DNA of 64,000 bases, taken from Globisporangium splendens (taxonomy: Eukaryota > Oomycota > Peronosporomycetes > Pythiales > Pythiaceae). Shown here one piece after another: positions 43,301 through 54,664 of this stretch. A program made the translations under genes and the position numbers. Each line of letters starts with the position of its first letter. The stretch's first letter is position 1. The notes under the pieces were generated by a model, which was given only the letters and a program-made list of their open reading frames with translations, was not told the DNA's origin and did not search any database. The stretch spans positions 434,001 through 498,000 of the forward strand of contig VFIW01000020.1 in NCBI GenBank assembly GCA_006386115.1. Direction: 5' to 3'.

Positions 43301-44622
43301 GCGGCATTACTGTCGTCAAGCACTTTGAAGTGAATGTCCACCCGCTTCAAGTATGCATTACGCAGGAGGTCATTCTGCGGTTGGTCGCATTCTTTTCGTC
43401 GCATGCAGCTTCGAACAGCACAATGGACGAGAAGCGAGATGAAATACGCTCAAAGTTCCTGCAAGCCCGTCCAGCGAGTTCACCAAGCGATGGTCTTGTT
43501 GGCTCAGCACTCAAAAAGGCCGTGAAGGTTGCAGGGAAAGCTGCCCACCCGCTTGGTCTCAGTCGACACAAGGAGGAAGCTGATCATACCAGCTCATCTT
43601 CCGCGAGAACACGATCGTTGAACTTGATCCACGAAGAAGCATCCGCGTGGATCTCCAAAGCCATCACGAACACGAGCGAGCCGAATGAGACCCAGTTGCT
43701 CTTACGTGGTGACGAAGATGCGCTTCATGCTGGCGACCCGATCCACGATTCTTCTGCCGAGCGTGAGATCAGCGAGATGAAAGACCGGGCCAAGACAAAC
43801 ATCTTGTTCAAACGCATTCGCATTGGCACGATCGAGGTCGTCGTGACCTACAAGAACAAAAAGAGCAACCATCACAATCAGCAGACGCTCGAAGACATGC
43901 GCGGGTTCGAAGTCAAGATCCACGCGCTCGTGTACTGCGACAAAACGTGTTCGATAATGGATTTGATGCTGCGCATCCGGCGCGACGTCATTCTCGATAT
44001 CCTGTCGCAAGTCGGCCGCAATTTCACAAACATCGGCAACTTCTTGCACGACCAATTTGATATCACACGATGGGCACCGTTCGATGCGTTGGCGCCGTTG
44101 AAGACGCTCTCAACGACCGTCACATCATTAGCGACTGTGTCCTCGGTCTCGCCTGCACCATCGTCACTGGTCGCTACTGCCGGAGCAAACAACGCAAGCG
44201 AGGTGAGCCCACGAAAACGAGCTGCGACCGCACCAACAGCGAGTCATGCACAGGACACGACACAGAAATTCCAACTGGAGCTACCCGAGACCCATCGAGC
44301 GCTTCGCAAGAAGCATACGTCGTCGAATCCACGACCAGCAGAGACCGTACATCGACGCTTGCCCGCTGCTGTATCGTCCTCTTCGCCAGCAACGTCACCT
44401 CGACAGGACGAACAGGGTCGAGACCAAGGAATGGAGCCACTCGACACTGATCAGTTGCCGCACCATCACCACCAGAGCACGGTGGGAAAAGCCAAGAAAG
44501 CGCTCGTGCATTTATTCTCGAAGAAGAAATCTGGCAATGCCTTAACCTCACCATCGTCTCCACCCGCGTCGCAACAGGAACAGCACGCTTCCATCACGTT
44601 CACACCAAACGCTTCACAGTAA
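37332..44622 (+). CDS. SABRE/Hobbit/Fmp27-type bridge-like lipid transfer protein
   Basis: Large spliced gene, about 2,290 residues, typical for the family. My exons: 37332-37437 (tentative), 37516-37943, 38025-40757, 40843-41047, 41117-41792, 41834-42135 and 42211-44622. Repeating beta-rich segments run throughout, and KFTDCQISVQDHLHK resembles a SABRE/Fmp27 repeat. The C-terminal region, RIRIGTIEVVVTYKNKK through a DMRGF segment to DLMLRIRRDVILDILSQVG, resembles the Fmp27/Hobbit/SABRE C-terminus. These proteins form hydrophobic grooves that move lipids at ER-plasma membrane contacts. Within exon 3 (T4 at 38676-38679) and exon 4 (T4 at 40927-40930) the frame changes. One extra T at each site restores it, and so could a weakly spliced intron. 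The N-terminal transmembrane anchor expected for the family was not clearly found. Family call is moderate; VPS13-like proteins are the alternative. Confidence 0.6.
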
Positions 44623-44699
44623 ACCGTCAGAGCAGATATCTGAAAAGAGAGAGGGAGAGACGCAAATGCCACTAATTTGCTTTTTGCATTTGGTAAATG

Positions 44700-45218
44700 T
44701 TACGAACGGGCAAATACGTGCGCTTTGATATCTGTGACGTAGCTCATACTGTAGCTCCCGCGACGTCGGAGCTCGCGGCGGAACGAGGTGGGTGTGTCAT
44801 GGAGGCATTGGCGCGCACGCGTCGCTTCCTGTTTGTTTTCAAAGGAAGGAGGAAGCGTCCAGTGAGTGCTGTCATAACTTTCATCGTCCAGCGCACTATA
44901 CAAGCAAGCACGGCTTTACGCACCTTTCGCGCGATCCAGTCCAGCGGCAGCAGGAACACAAGGACGTACAATGCGATCAACGCCAGGAACAGGACAGAGA
45001 TCGCCACCTGACAGACCAACAATGCGTAAGAAGTACATGCATTCCTCTAGACAGTGTGATCGTGTTTGATTGCTTCATACCTTGCGCGTCGTCGACAGCG
45101 CGCTGATTTCGTCCACGAGCTGCATCGCGGTGGGGAGGAACTGTACGCGACCCAAGAGGAACCCGAACGCGAGCAGCGCCACATTCGGCAGCAGCGACGT
45201 CCCGGTCTCCGCACCCAT
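44700..45218 (-). CDS. Small two-span membrane protein, unknown
   Basis: Three exons: 45081-45218, 44924-45007 and 44700-44828, in phase (116 residues). Two hydrophobic helices are visible: residues about 8-28 (LLPNVALLAFGFLLGRVQFL) and about 47-70 (VAISVLFLALIALYVLVFLL). A short loop joins them and a basic C-terminal tail follows, rich in Arg with a RRELRRRGSY segment. It is probably an ER or organelle membrane protein. No family is recognised. Reading through the second intron instead gives a different basic tail ending at 44744, so the last exon is uncertain. Divergent from RPL7 over 311 bp. Confidence 0.5.
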
Positions 45219-45529
45219 TTTGGTTCCAGCTTTGCTTTGTTGTCGTTTGACGCTTCCTGCAAAACAACAATGCCCGTAAACAACGACCAATAGGTTAAAA
45301 TACGGGACTGCAAATCATTCTCAAATAAGTAGCGTGGCCCACACGAATGACAAAATTAGTGTGGGACACATATTTATCACATACTTTTAGCCAATCAGAT
45401 CACTGCAGCTGTCGCGGCCAGTCAATCTCCCCTTGCAGTTGTTGGTTGGCGTCTGGCTTCCGTTTTGCCTGCGTGCGATCGGCAAAAGCTGTTGCGCACT
45501 TTTCAAACCGAAAGTTAAAACCAAGCATC
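45219..45529. other. Divergent intergenic region, membrane protein / RPL7
   Basis: 311 bp between divergent starts; contains the RPL7 core promoter described separately. An AT-rich block near 45365-45385 is the only other visible feature. Confidence 0.5.
45494..45509 (+). promoter_or_regulatory. Oomycete initiator-like core promoter of RPL7
   Basis: GCGCACTTTTCAAACC matches 11 of 16 positions of the published oomycete core consensus GCTCATTYYNCAWTTT, including the central CA..TYY..CA. It lies 21 nt before the RPL7 ATG, within the usual spacing. The match was made by eye. Confidence 0.6.
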
Positions 45530-47165
45530 ATGGCTCCTGTCGCTGTTGCCCCTAAAGTGTACGTCTCCTCTCCAGCTGCGTGAGCGCGCCAGCCTCACTC
45601 GCTTCCAGCATCCCCAGCATCATCGGCTTTCGGCTGTCGATTACAGGATGAAGAAAGAAACAGGACACGAGCGCACTCGACAGAAGGATGAACGACTGGT
45701 GTGGATTCTCTTCTGGTGCCTCAAGCGTGTCTGCGGTCTACTGGCGTGTAGCGATACCGCGCTTCGGATAAAAACCTCATTCATGGGTTGTCTCCTGCAC
45801 CAGTCCCGCTTTGCGTGTGTTGGTTCGAATGCGTTTGCGCGTATGGACCAGCACTCGTGAGCGATGTGTGCATGGATGGATCTGAGAGTAAAGATAAGGT
45901 CGCCACGAGTGGTCGCTGCTGTTTACAGCTCGCAAAAGGTCCAGCTGGTCGACAACTATCTTTTCTCTTGAAATCAATCTGGGCGGGCAAGCGTAGTCCT
46001 CTTTATTGGGGTCTGCGTTGTCTGCTTATATCTCCTTTTGTGCATCGTTTGAACGTGCAACATCTTGGAGGACATGGTGCGTGTGGCGACCAAGTACTTT
46101 GAACGTGTGCACAAGTATGATTTTGTTCAGTACGTCCTAGTGACACGTCGCCACTCCACTGAAATGCAATCATGACGGGTGTATCGGGAGCCGACTACAC
46201 GCCCCGTCGTCGCTTCTTTTCTTCTTCCTGTCGCCGTCAGAGATGATGATGATGATGATGGAAGAGAAGTGATGGCTTGTGGTGGTGTGTGGTGCGAATC
46301 TCCGATATCACATGTGCATCCCGTCCTAACCTGTTGTCTCTTTTGTTCCTCGTGGCCATGTAGTCTCGTCCCCGAGTCGATCCTCAAGAAGCGTCGCACC
46401 GTCGAACAGGTGAAGGCCAAGCGCGCTGCCAAGGCTGTCGCGGAAAAGACCCACCGTAAGAAGGTCCGCGCCATCGCTTTCAAGTCGGCTGAGAAGTACG
46501 TCAAGGAATACCGCCAAGTAAGTACCTCAGTGGCTTCCCAAAGCTGCTATCTGTGTGTGAATGTAGGTGTAGACTCATGAATGGTTCTCTGCGTTTGTGT
46601 ACATCAGATCGAGAAGCAGAATGTGCTCCTCCGCCGTCAGGCCAAGGGCACTGGCAACTTCTTCGTGCCAGCGGAGGCCAAGCTCGCGTTCGTGATCCGT
46701 ATCCGTGGTATCATCGGTGTGTCGCCAAAGGTGCGCAAGATCTTGCAGCTCTTCCGTCTTCGCCAGATCCAGAACGGTGTGTTCGTGAAGCTCAACAAGG
46801 CCACGATCAACATGCTCCGTCTCGTCGAGCCATTCGTGACGTACGGCTACCCAAACCTCAAGTCGACCCGTGAGTTGATCTACAAGCGCGGATTCGGCAA
46901 GGTCCGTGGTCAGCGCATCCCGTTGACCGACAACTCGATCATTGAGAAGTCGCTCGGCCACGTCGGCATCATCTGTATCGAAGACTTGATCCACGAGGTG
47001 TTCACCGTCGGTCCACACTTCAAGCAGGCATCGAACTTCTTGTGGCCATTCCAGCTCTCGTCGCCAAACGGTGGCTACACCAAGAAGCTCCTCCACTTCG
47101 CCGAGGGCGGTGACGCCGGTAACCGTGGTGACGAGATCAACAAGTTCATCAAGCAGACCTTGTAA
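45530..47165 (+). CDS. RPL7: 60S ribosomal protein L7 (uL30)
   Basis: Three exons: 45530-45558, 46364-46517 and 46608-47165 (246 residues, normal length). The protein starts [20 protein letters not shown], then a basic N-terminal extension and the L30 core with [39 protein letters not shown] and [17 protein letters not shown]. It binds 23S-like rRNA in the large subunit. The 805-nt first intron, far longer than others here, splits the gene after ten codons, as is common in ribosomal protein genes. Codon use is strongly biased to C/G-ending codons, fitting high expression. Confidence 0.95.
46242..46261. repeat. (GAT)n microsatellite in RPL7 intron 1
   Basis: Six to seven GAT units near the 3' end of the long first intron of RPL7, read directly. 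I looked for a C/D-box snoRNA around it because GATGA resembles a C box, but saw no matching D box and terminal stem. Confidence 0.9.
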
Positions 47166-47335
47166 GTTGACTTGCTGGTTTTTCACACTCAGCTTTAGCC
47201 ACACTGTTGTTAGGCTAAATCTAAAATGAATGCTCGGTTTGAAAATATAACTGTGAATTGCTTTCACACTTCACCAAATACCAACTTTATTTATCTTTGG
47301 TTCCTCTTATCTCACCTGCGTTGTCTCCGTATGCC

Positions 47336-50300
47336 TCATTGCTTTGGCTGAGGTCGACGGCGATCACGCACTGTCATCGACGGCGGAGTTGTCGGGAATG
47401 GCGTCCCGAGACTCAGCTTCGCGGTCGGTCCCTTGGTGCGGCGGCTGTGGCACTTTTCGCACTGGCAATTGCGCTGGTGGATCGCGATCTTCATGCGCTT
47501 CTTGGACTCCGCGATGCCCAAGTAGTTTTCCTTCATATCACTGATCTGGTCCTGCGTCCGCGCGGCAGCCCAGACACGGACTTCGGTCATCTCGTAATCC
47601 GTCAACTTCCAGCCGAGATGCAAGCACGAAGGCGTGCCGTCCGCTGCTGCAAGGTGCTTGAGGTTGTTGTCGACATTGCAAATATCCTTCATACCCACGC
47701 ATTGGCCCTGAAGAAACAGTTTGATGGTCGCCTGCTTTGAGAGACAATGTCGATCGAGAACGCGGCGTGATGCCACGACGCCGAAGTTGCGACTTTGCCG
47801 TCTGATTTGATCGATTGGCTGGCAAACTCAAGTACCAAGTGGCCATCAACAAGGGAAAAAGACCACCAGAGCGAATCATTTGCGGTAGCATCTTGGCGAC
47901 GGCGACACACGATCATGCGGTTTCCCGAGTCTGCAAATTGCAATGAGTTTGTCGAAGAATCAAAGTCACCGTCACCACCTTCCTGGAGCTGCTGCTGCTT
48001 TCTCGCGAGCACGAAGTTGCGAAGCCACACTTCAAACGTGACCTTGCGGCGATACGGGTCGTCGTCAAACACAAAGCCGATGTCCAAGGTGCTACCATTA
48101 CGCACGATACATCTCGCACCCCAGTCTTCATCTCCCGCGCTGTCTTTGACGTCTGATGTGGGGAATTGTAGAGCAAACTCTTCCTGAATCCGCCCTTGTT
48201 CTCCTTTGTCAACAGGGGCACTTGATGAGACCAGCTTGATTGTCTTTGTACTGATACCCACCAACTGGAGATTGTTTTCGCGCTTCGAGGTATCCAAGGA
48301 TTCGACTCCAGCGCTGCTACTAACTGCAGTTGCATCGGATTCCTCAACAGCAGACAAATTCGCGCCTTCTTCAAAGCACCAGTACGCGACCACGGCATCT
48401 TCTTCGTCAACGAATGGACCGATCGTCATCTTTCCACTGGCAGTATCGCTATTGGAAGCAGAGCCTCCGCCAGCACGTACGATTCCGTCGCCAACTACTG
48501 AATCAGCTCCCGATGCAGCTCCAGCAGCACCAGCTAGTGATGACGCATTGGATGATGACGAGAAACCATAATTTGGATTCTTTGGATCTTCAGACGAGAA
48601 ATGAGGCGTTGAAGATGCCCCAATCCAGTCCTTCGCGTCCTCAGGCACGAGCCGCTTCCACTGCAATATATTCGCGCGCACTGAAGGAGCCATCTTGTCC
48701 AATGACACCTCGGTATCGCTGCGTTGCTCGTTCTTCGTTGCTGACAACGTCATCTTGTCGAACGGCTTCACACTCGCAAGCAAGCGGCTTCGTCGCTCAT
48801 TTTGCAACAAACCATCGCAGCACAGCAGCGAAAAGAGGTCGTGACGGCGCCAGATTACCGATTCTAGGTGTGCAGCTCCCGTGCTGCCATCGTCAGCTTG
48901 GACAATAGCCGATAGTGGAGGATTCATCTTTGTCCAGTCTTTCTGAAGCGCTGTGAGCAGTGGTGAAGCAGGGACTCCCGCTTTCTTTGCCATTTCCACA
49001 ATGGACAGATCATCGCCTGCGAGATCAAAGCACCGCAATGCCAATTCCGCTTGCCCAAGGTTGTCGAGAATGAGCCCCAGTCTGCGGAACCGCTGCGCGA
49101 GTTGGCTTGTTCGAGAAGGAAGCTTTGCTGAGGATGCACCCTCTTCACCAGCTAGTGCATACTCTTCGAGTCCCGGATCCGACATGGGTAGTACCTTCAG
49201 AAAGTCTTTCCACTTGTGAGAATGCAAGAAGAGCGAGGCAACCAATGAGGTGGACAAGTGCGCGGTTCTCGGATACGTCGAAGTTGCTCCACCGCCACCA
49301 CTCGCAGACGCTGAGGCAGAAGAAGTACTGCCGGTCTGGTTCGCGAGCGCATCCAGGAGCCGCAAGGTGGTCTCTTTCCAGCTAAATTCGTGGTAGAGAA
49401 CCTGTAGCAAGTCATCTGTGATCGGGCACGGCGACTCGGCACCACTAGTCATCGTAAACACAAGCACATCTCGCTCCAAAATGGCTTTGAGTTTTTCGTT
49501 TGGGACACGAAAGCCTACGATCAGCGGTTCGCAAATTGAGATCGGACGAAGGTACGCTTTCGTCTCCAAGGAGCGAAGATCCGTGACCGCGTACGATAAA
49601 CGGTCTTCGAAAACAGCGAGAAGCTTGATTTGCTGCACGATACTGGGGTTTCCTTCGTCCAGGCAGCACACGAGACGAGATTTTCCCCTGGTAGAGCCAA
49701 TTGTGGCTCGCAATGGAGTCACATAGCGTAATTGGTGATCTTTCGTGACGAAAAGCAGCGTCTGAGCCATCCAAAGTAGCGTCTGGAGCTGTTCGAGGTC
49801 GGTGTCGACGTTGTACTCTTGGACTTGGCGGAGGTTCTTGCCGAGAATCACGACTCGCTTGGTTGTGTGTACTGCGACGAGCATTTCTTCTTCACCAGAC
49901 GCCAAAGATGGCGCTACCGAGGACGTGTTCCAAATCACATCGCGCACGACTTCGTCTGAGTTTGCTTTTCACGTGCAAAACGTTGATGCTGGGTTTGGGA
50001 CGTTCAAGTCGTCTTCACTGAGCTGCACGAGTTGCCGCGAGTCGTTGCCCATTGAGAGATAGAGCAATCGTACACCAATTGTGGAGACGTACGGAGATTG
50101 AGGTGTCAGCGGAATCGGCGTTAGAAAGATCCGTTCGATCTCGCGGCGAAGAACAATTCGCGCGCTTTCGTCAACTTGGTCGCATTGCGTTTGTAGGCAC
50201 AGCGATTTCCCCGTACTCGCGAGAACAACCAGCAACCATGGTCGCTGACCCTGTGTCTCGTTGTCTGGCCGGTTGAAGACGACAAAGCAAACATCCAAAG

Positions 50301-53300
50301 CATCCAACTGCGAGCCGCAGGCGACACGGAAATTCGATGCGCTTCCTCCATCGTCCCCACCATCCGTATCGACTCGACGGCTTGAGTTCCCGCCAGCTTT
50401 TGGCTTGATCTCCATCACGACATACGAGAAACTGCGATCCTCGGCGCCTCCGTTGCCAGACGAGGAAAACTGAGAGTATTGCGCTTTGACTGGATCCTTG
50501 AGTTGCACGCACACAACCGACTGATTGTGGTTCGCGACCGCTTTCCACGGCACCAGCGACTTGCCCTGGTAATTTTTCCAGACGGGGAGGTCATCTAGCT
50601 TCTCACTTGCGCCACTTTGCAATGCGAAATGCTGGAGAATATACTCCGAGGAGCCAATGCTGGAGACACTTGATTCCTAAGGATTGGTCGTGATTCGCAC
50701 CAAGTTGGATGGAATCGACTGATAGTGCCAGTACTGCTCCAAGTTCAGCTGCATGGACGACGGCAAGGATGGCACATCCACTGAATCATGTGGCGTTGAC
50801 GTCGCACTGGAGTCGCCACCACCGATGCTCAATGCCGAGAGCGAGCGGGCATGCGTCGGCTTGTATGCGATTAATTCTCGACGATACCAGTAAACGCCAG
50901 CAGTACACGCATCGTCCTTCATTTTCAGTGATCCAGGGATGAGATCCAACCAATCGGACGTCACACCAGCAACTCCTGCCCCACTGCCACCACCGATACT
51001 TGGCTGGAATTCCCAGGCGATGATGCTGGAATTGCTGTGGAACGAGTGCCAATGAGCGATCAAAAGAGGAAGCTGTGGGTGCAAACAAAGAGACAGGCAC
51101 CTTGTTTTCGAAACAACGCAACACTTGATTTCGTCCTCGGTCGCGAAAAAGAGCGTATGGTTCACCCATTTCACAGACTGTGCAGTCTGGAACGTTGGAA
51201 TTTCGTGGAGACACACGAGGTCGGGTGGCGATGCAGTCGCACGGTAAACCTTCACGCAATTCGGGTAGATGAGCGCACAGAATCGGTTCGTACAGCGTTC
51301 CCACTCTAGAGCAAGGGGACAATCCAATGGAGCTCCAATTTTCTCCAGTTTCCCAGCTTGAGCTCCACTATTTTTGTCGATAGTGTCCCACTCGTAGAAC
51401 TCAAGGTAGGCTTTCTTCAAACCACTGGTGCTGGCTTCGGCAATTTGCTGCGGTTCAGAGAACGATCCACCACTTCCACTGGATGCAAACGTCGGCGTGG
51501 AAATAGCAGCAAACACCGAGGACTCGGTTCTCTTGCTTCGCATCATTGAGGATGGACTGTCATGGCTGTCCGTCAAGGATTTGGACGAGCTGCCATCAGC
51601 TGAACTTCCGCCCTCTTCATCGGCTTCGTATTTCACAACTCCGAGCAAGGGTCCTGAGAAAATATGCAACAAATGGTCATCAAGTCCGCAATTTTCTTCG
51701 ACCATTTCGACATGTCCACCATCCGCGGAAACTTCAAAAACGGCCAGCGCCATTAAGCGCGCCGTTTGATTGCGAAGCTTGAGTTCAGCGGCGCTCAAGT
51801 CATCGCTCATGTTCTTTGAACTCCCACCAAACATAAACCCGCGTCGTCTTGGCGCAATATGAGCAGACGTTTGTGCTCGAGTCATTCGCCGGGAATTTGG
51901 CTTGTGTGGCTAAAAGCGAAACAGCAACACTTAGTTTGCACCATCAGTGCGATCGGCAAATGTGTGAATATGATAGCATACCACGAGAACGGCAAACCGC
52001 AATTTCATCGGATGCCAAGCAAACGCTAACGCATTTCCAGAAAAGATCGAAGTCATGCTGACAGATTTCTGGTTTCGCAATTCCGAGTCCATTTGCAGAA
52101 TCTGTGCAAGCAGTTGATGCAATTAGCAGCCAATAGGCAAGTATTTCAGGAGTGTCCATGAGGAAGCATTTAGGAGCTGATTAGTACCTCAAGATGGGTG
52201 CTGGCGGGCACGATTGCAGCCAGATACGCAGAATTGCTTGGACAAGGTTGAAGCAGCGGTGTCTTCAACGTTTCGTTGGGAGCATCGTTTCCACATTGTA
52301 GCTTGTGGTCTTCTTGTTTGGACGACGTCTCTTCGCCGTAGAATCGGAGTGCAACTTTCGCAGTACTCGGGTATGCGATCAGAGGTGCCTTTCCGATGCC
52401 TCTCGAAATGAACACAGGCTTCGTATTTGGGAAACAGCAAGTCCTCAGGACAAGAAGCCCGAACGTAGTTAGGCAGCATAGACCGTTTGAATCCCGCGGG
52501 CTAGAGGCTAGCGAGAGGATCTTGAGTTTCTTCATCATATTGGGTGGCTTTTATTACACACAAAAGTACACGAAAATCAGCGCAGAGCGCGTCAAAATTG
52601 CATGCACTTTTCAGAGAAATATCATGTGTACCTGGTTCATGTGCTGGCCGAAATCTCTCTATTCTGATGAGCCACAGACGGCAAACTCGTGGAAACTCGA
52701 AGGCACATTGTCTCGTCCAACTAGTCGACCTTTGTTGATCAGCTCCGACACATTGAGCTGTATGGAAACCAAAAAACAGTCGGAGACTTTTATTGACAGT
52801 GTTGAAGCAAGACATCGTAGTAAAGAGAGAACTTACCACCGAGTTTGAAGAGGGCGGAATGGAGAGGACCAAGAAAGCTCCTTTCCGAGGTCCTGGCACG
52901 ACAACAGGACTCGGAAGCTTGGTCGATGGGAGGACGCCCAGCAGGTTCGGTCTACGCGTTAAAGGTAAAGTTAATGACAGGAAACAGGGTCAGCAACTAC
53001 ACTCATGAATATTCATGCAGTCCAACATATCTTCGCACCCTTTCGCTTGACGGAACAACGAAGACAAGTCAAAGAAGAACACTGTCCCGTCTTTCGTCGC
53101 AGCGCTCATGATCTCTTGGTGGGTATGCAATTTGAGCTCGTTGAACCCATTGCTGGAGTCGAACTGCTTAAACACTTCCTTCAAGTCGATCTCGGAGACC
53201 TTCTTGCACTCAAAGTTGGCGCCGCTGTTGACGACAGAGATCCGCCACGTGACCACTTTCCCGTCCAGCGCCATACCGACAAGGTGTTGAGCTACATAAT

Positions 53301-54271
53301 TCCCGCGGATCGCCGAGTCAGTTGCGCTCATTCCGCTTCCGTTGCGATTCGCATTGAGCAACTGGGAAGGTAGGAAGAGCAATTGCTGGACGTCTGCGTT
53401 TCAACACGGTTCACACATATATATATGTCAGCTAGAGACCCTTTGCTTCAGTATCAGTAATATGCGTGCAGGTTACCTTTTGCGGACCCCATGTCGATCG
53501 TTTCGACGATTCGCCAAAGTCTCGGGTTCCATACGCGGATCTTGCCGTCCTGGCACCCGATCGCGAGCAGTCCAGAGGGTAAAATCTCGAGGCTGCATGG
53601 CGCTTGGCGTTGCAGTTCATCCGCCGCAATCATACGGGACTACAGGGGTATTAACAAGCAACACTTCAGCACATCGGCACCGAATATAATCATTTATAAA
53701 CGACGCGTACCGCCGAGTTCTGGTTCACGTCGCACATGACGACATGTGTCGCAGTCAGCACGACGATCCACTCCTCAAAACACGTCCGTTCCGCGGAGTT
53801 CTGAGTCGCGCACACGATCGCTTCATGGTCGTAGAAGCACATCTTCAGGCTCCCGTGCTTGCTGCGATTCGATTTCATGTACGCCGTGGCTGTCGGGGAC
53901 GAGCTTTTCGGTAATAATCCACTGGTCTTGGACGTGTTCGTTGGTGGCGGCGGCGCAACAACGTTATCGTCGCCCATAGCCGCATTCTCGGCGTCCAGCG
54001 AGCTCTCGAGCGAAAACTCGGCCATGATCTCCTTGGTCTCGTAGTTCCAGATGACGCCGTCACCCTTGGGCTCGATGGCCGTGACCCACGGCCGCAGCGG
54101 GTGAAACGCCGTCTCCACGAACTTGCTCAGCTTCTTGTCGCTGACGCCGTCGACTGGCGGCAGGTACGCGAGCAGCTCCACACCCTGCAAGCTCTTCTGC
54201 AGCTCGTAGACCGAGTCCCGCGGCAACTGCACGTGCGCAGATAGAGAAGCGGCATTGCTGTTGCGAGCCAT
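47336..54271 (-). CDS. WD40 protein, TSET TTRAY-like, with C-terminal LamG-like domain
   Basis: Many-exon gene of more than 2,000 residues. Confident exons: 53711-54271, 53477-53639, 53003-53393, 52837-52951, 51982-52101, 50701-51909, 50019-50643 and 47336-49954. The stretch 52188-52757 also codes, but its joins are unresolved. WD40-type repeats include HPLRPWVTAIEPKGDGVIWN, SGLLAIGCQDGKIRVWN and NALAFAWHPMKLRFAVLV. A helical segment (LAQRFRRLGLILDNLGQAEL) and ICEPLIVGF resemble plant TWD40/TTRAY subunits of the TSET vesicle-coat complex. The C-terminus is a concanavalin/LamG-like fold (SWHHAAFSID, then IKLFLQGQCVG and MTEVRVWAAARTQDQI) followed by a basic Cys-containing tail. At 47736-47738 the frame breaks inside the LamG fold; one extra A on the coding strand restores it. 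TSET assignment is tentative; a generic beta-propeller trafficking protein is the alternative. Confidence 0.55.
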
Positions 54272-54664
54272 TGTGGCGACTTGCGACAGGAGAAAGATGC
54301 TGTGGAGCTTTTTTGCATGCACACTTCAACGTTCTCTTGTGGTGGCATCGTTTCATGGTGCCATTGTATTGGGTTTTGGAGGTTTCGCTCAGTTTTACCT
54401 TGTATAATAGGTGCATGGACATAAATTCAGTCTTCTGCAGACTTAAATCTGAGCAAGGTACCAAGATTCACTTACAATAAAAAGGTTCGGAGATAATACC
54501 TTTGGATGTAAATATGCGACGGTGTAAATATCGTACTGGGAAGGGTATTCGTTTATGCAGTTAGTAGGTGCGTTTGAGCTGTTGGAGAAAGCGAACGCCA
54601 TAATAACCCACGAAAAAGCAGCAAGCGGCAGCGCGTGCGTCTGTGTGTCTGTGCGTAAGGGGGG
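54272..54664. promoter_or_regulatory. Divergent promoter region, TSET-like / Sec7 genes
   Basis: 393 bp between two divergent starts, both for probable membrane-traffic proteins. No defined element was recognised. A minus-strand ATG at 54322 in frame with the WD40 gene could extend that protein by 17 residues. Confidence 0.4.

Noticed and set aside
46240..46290. C/D-box snoRNA in the RPL7 intron
   Set aside because: GATGATGA resembles a C box but is part of a GAT microsatellite; no D box with flanking stem found.
50677..50700. Premature stop in the WD40 gene
   Set aside because: A 57-nt in-frame intron (50644-50700, GTGCGA..TCGGAG) removes the TAG, so no nonsense mutation is needed.
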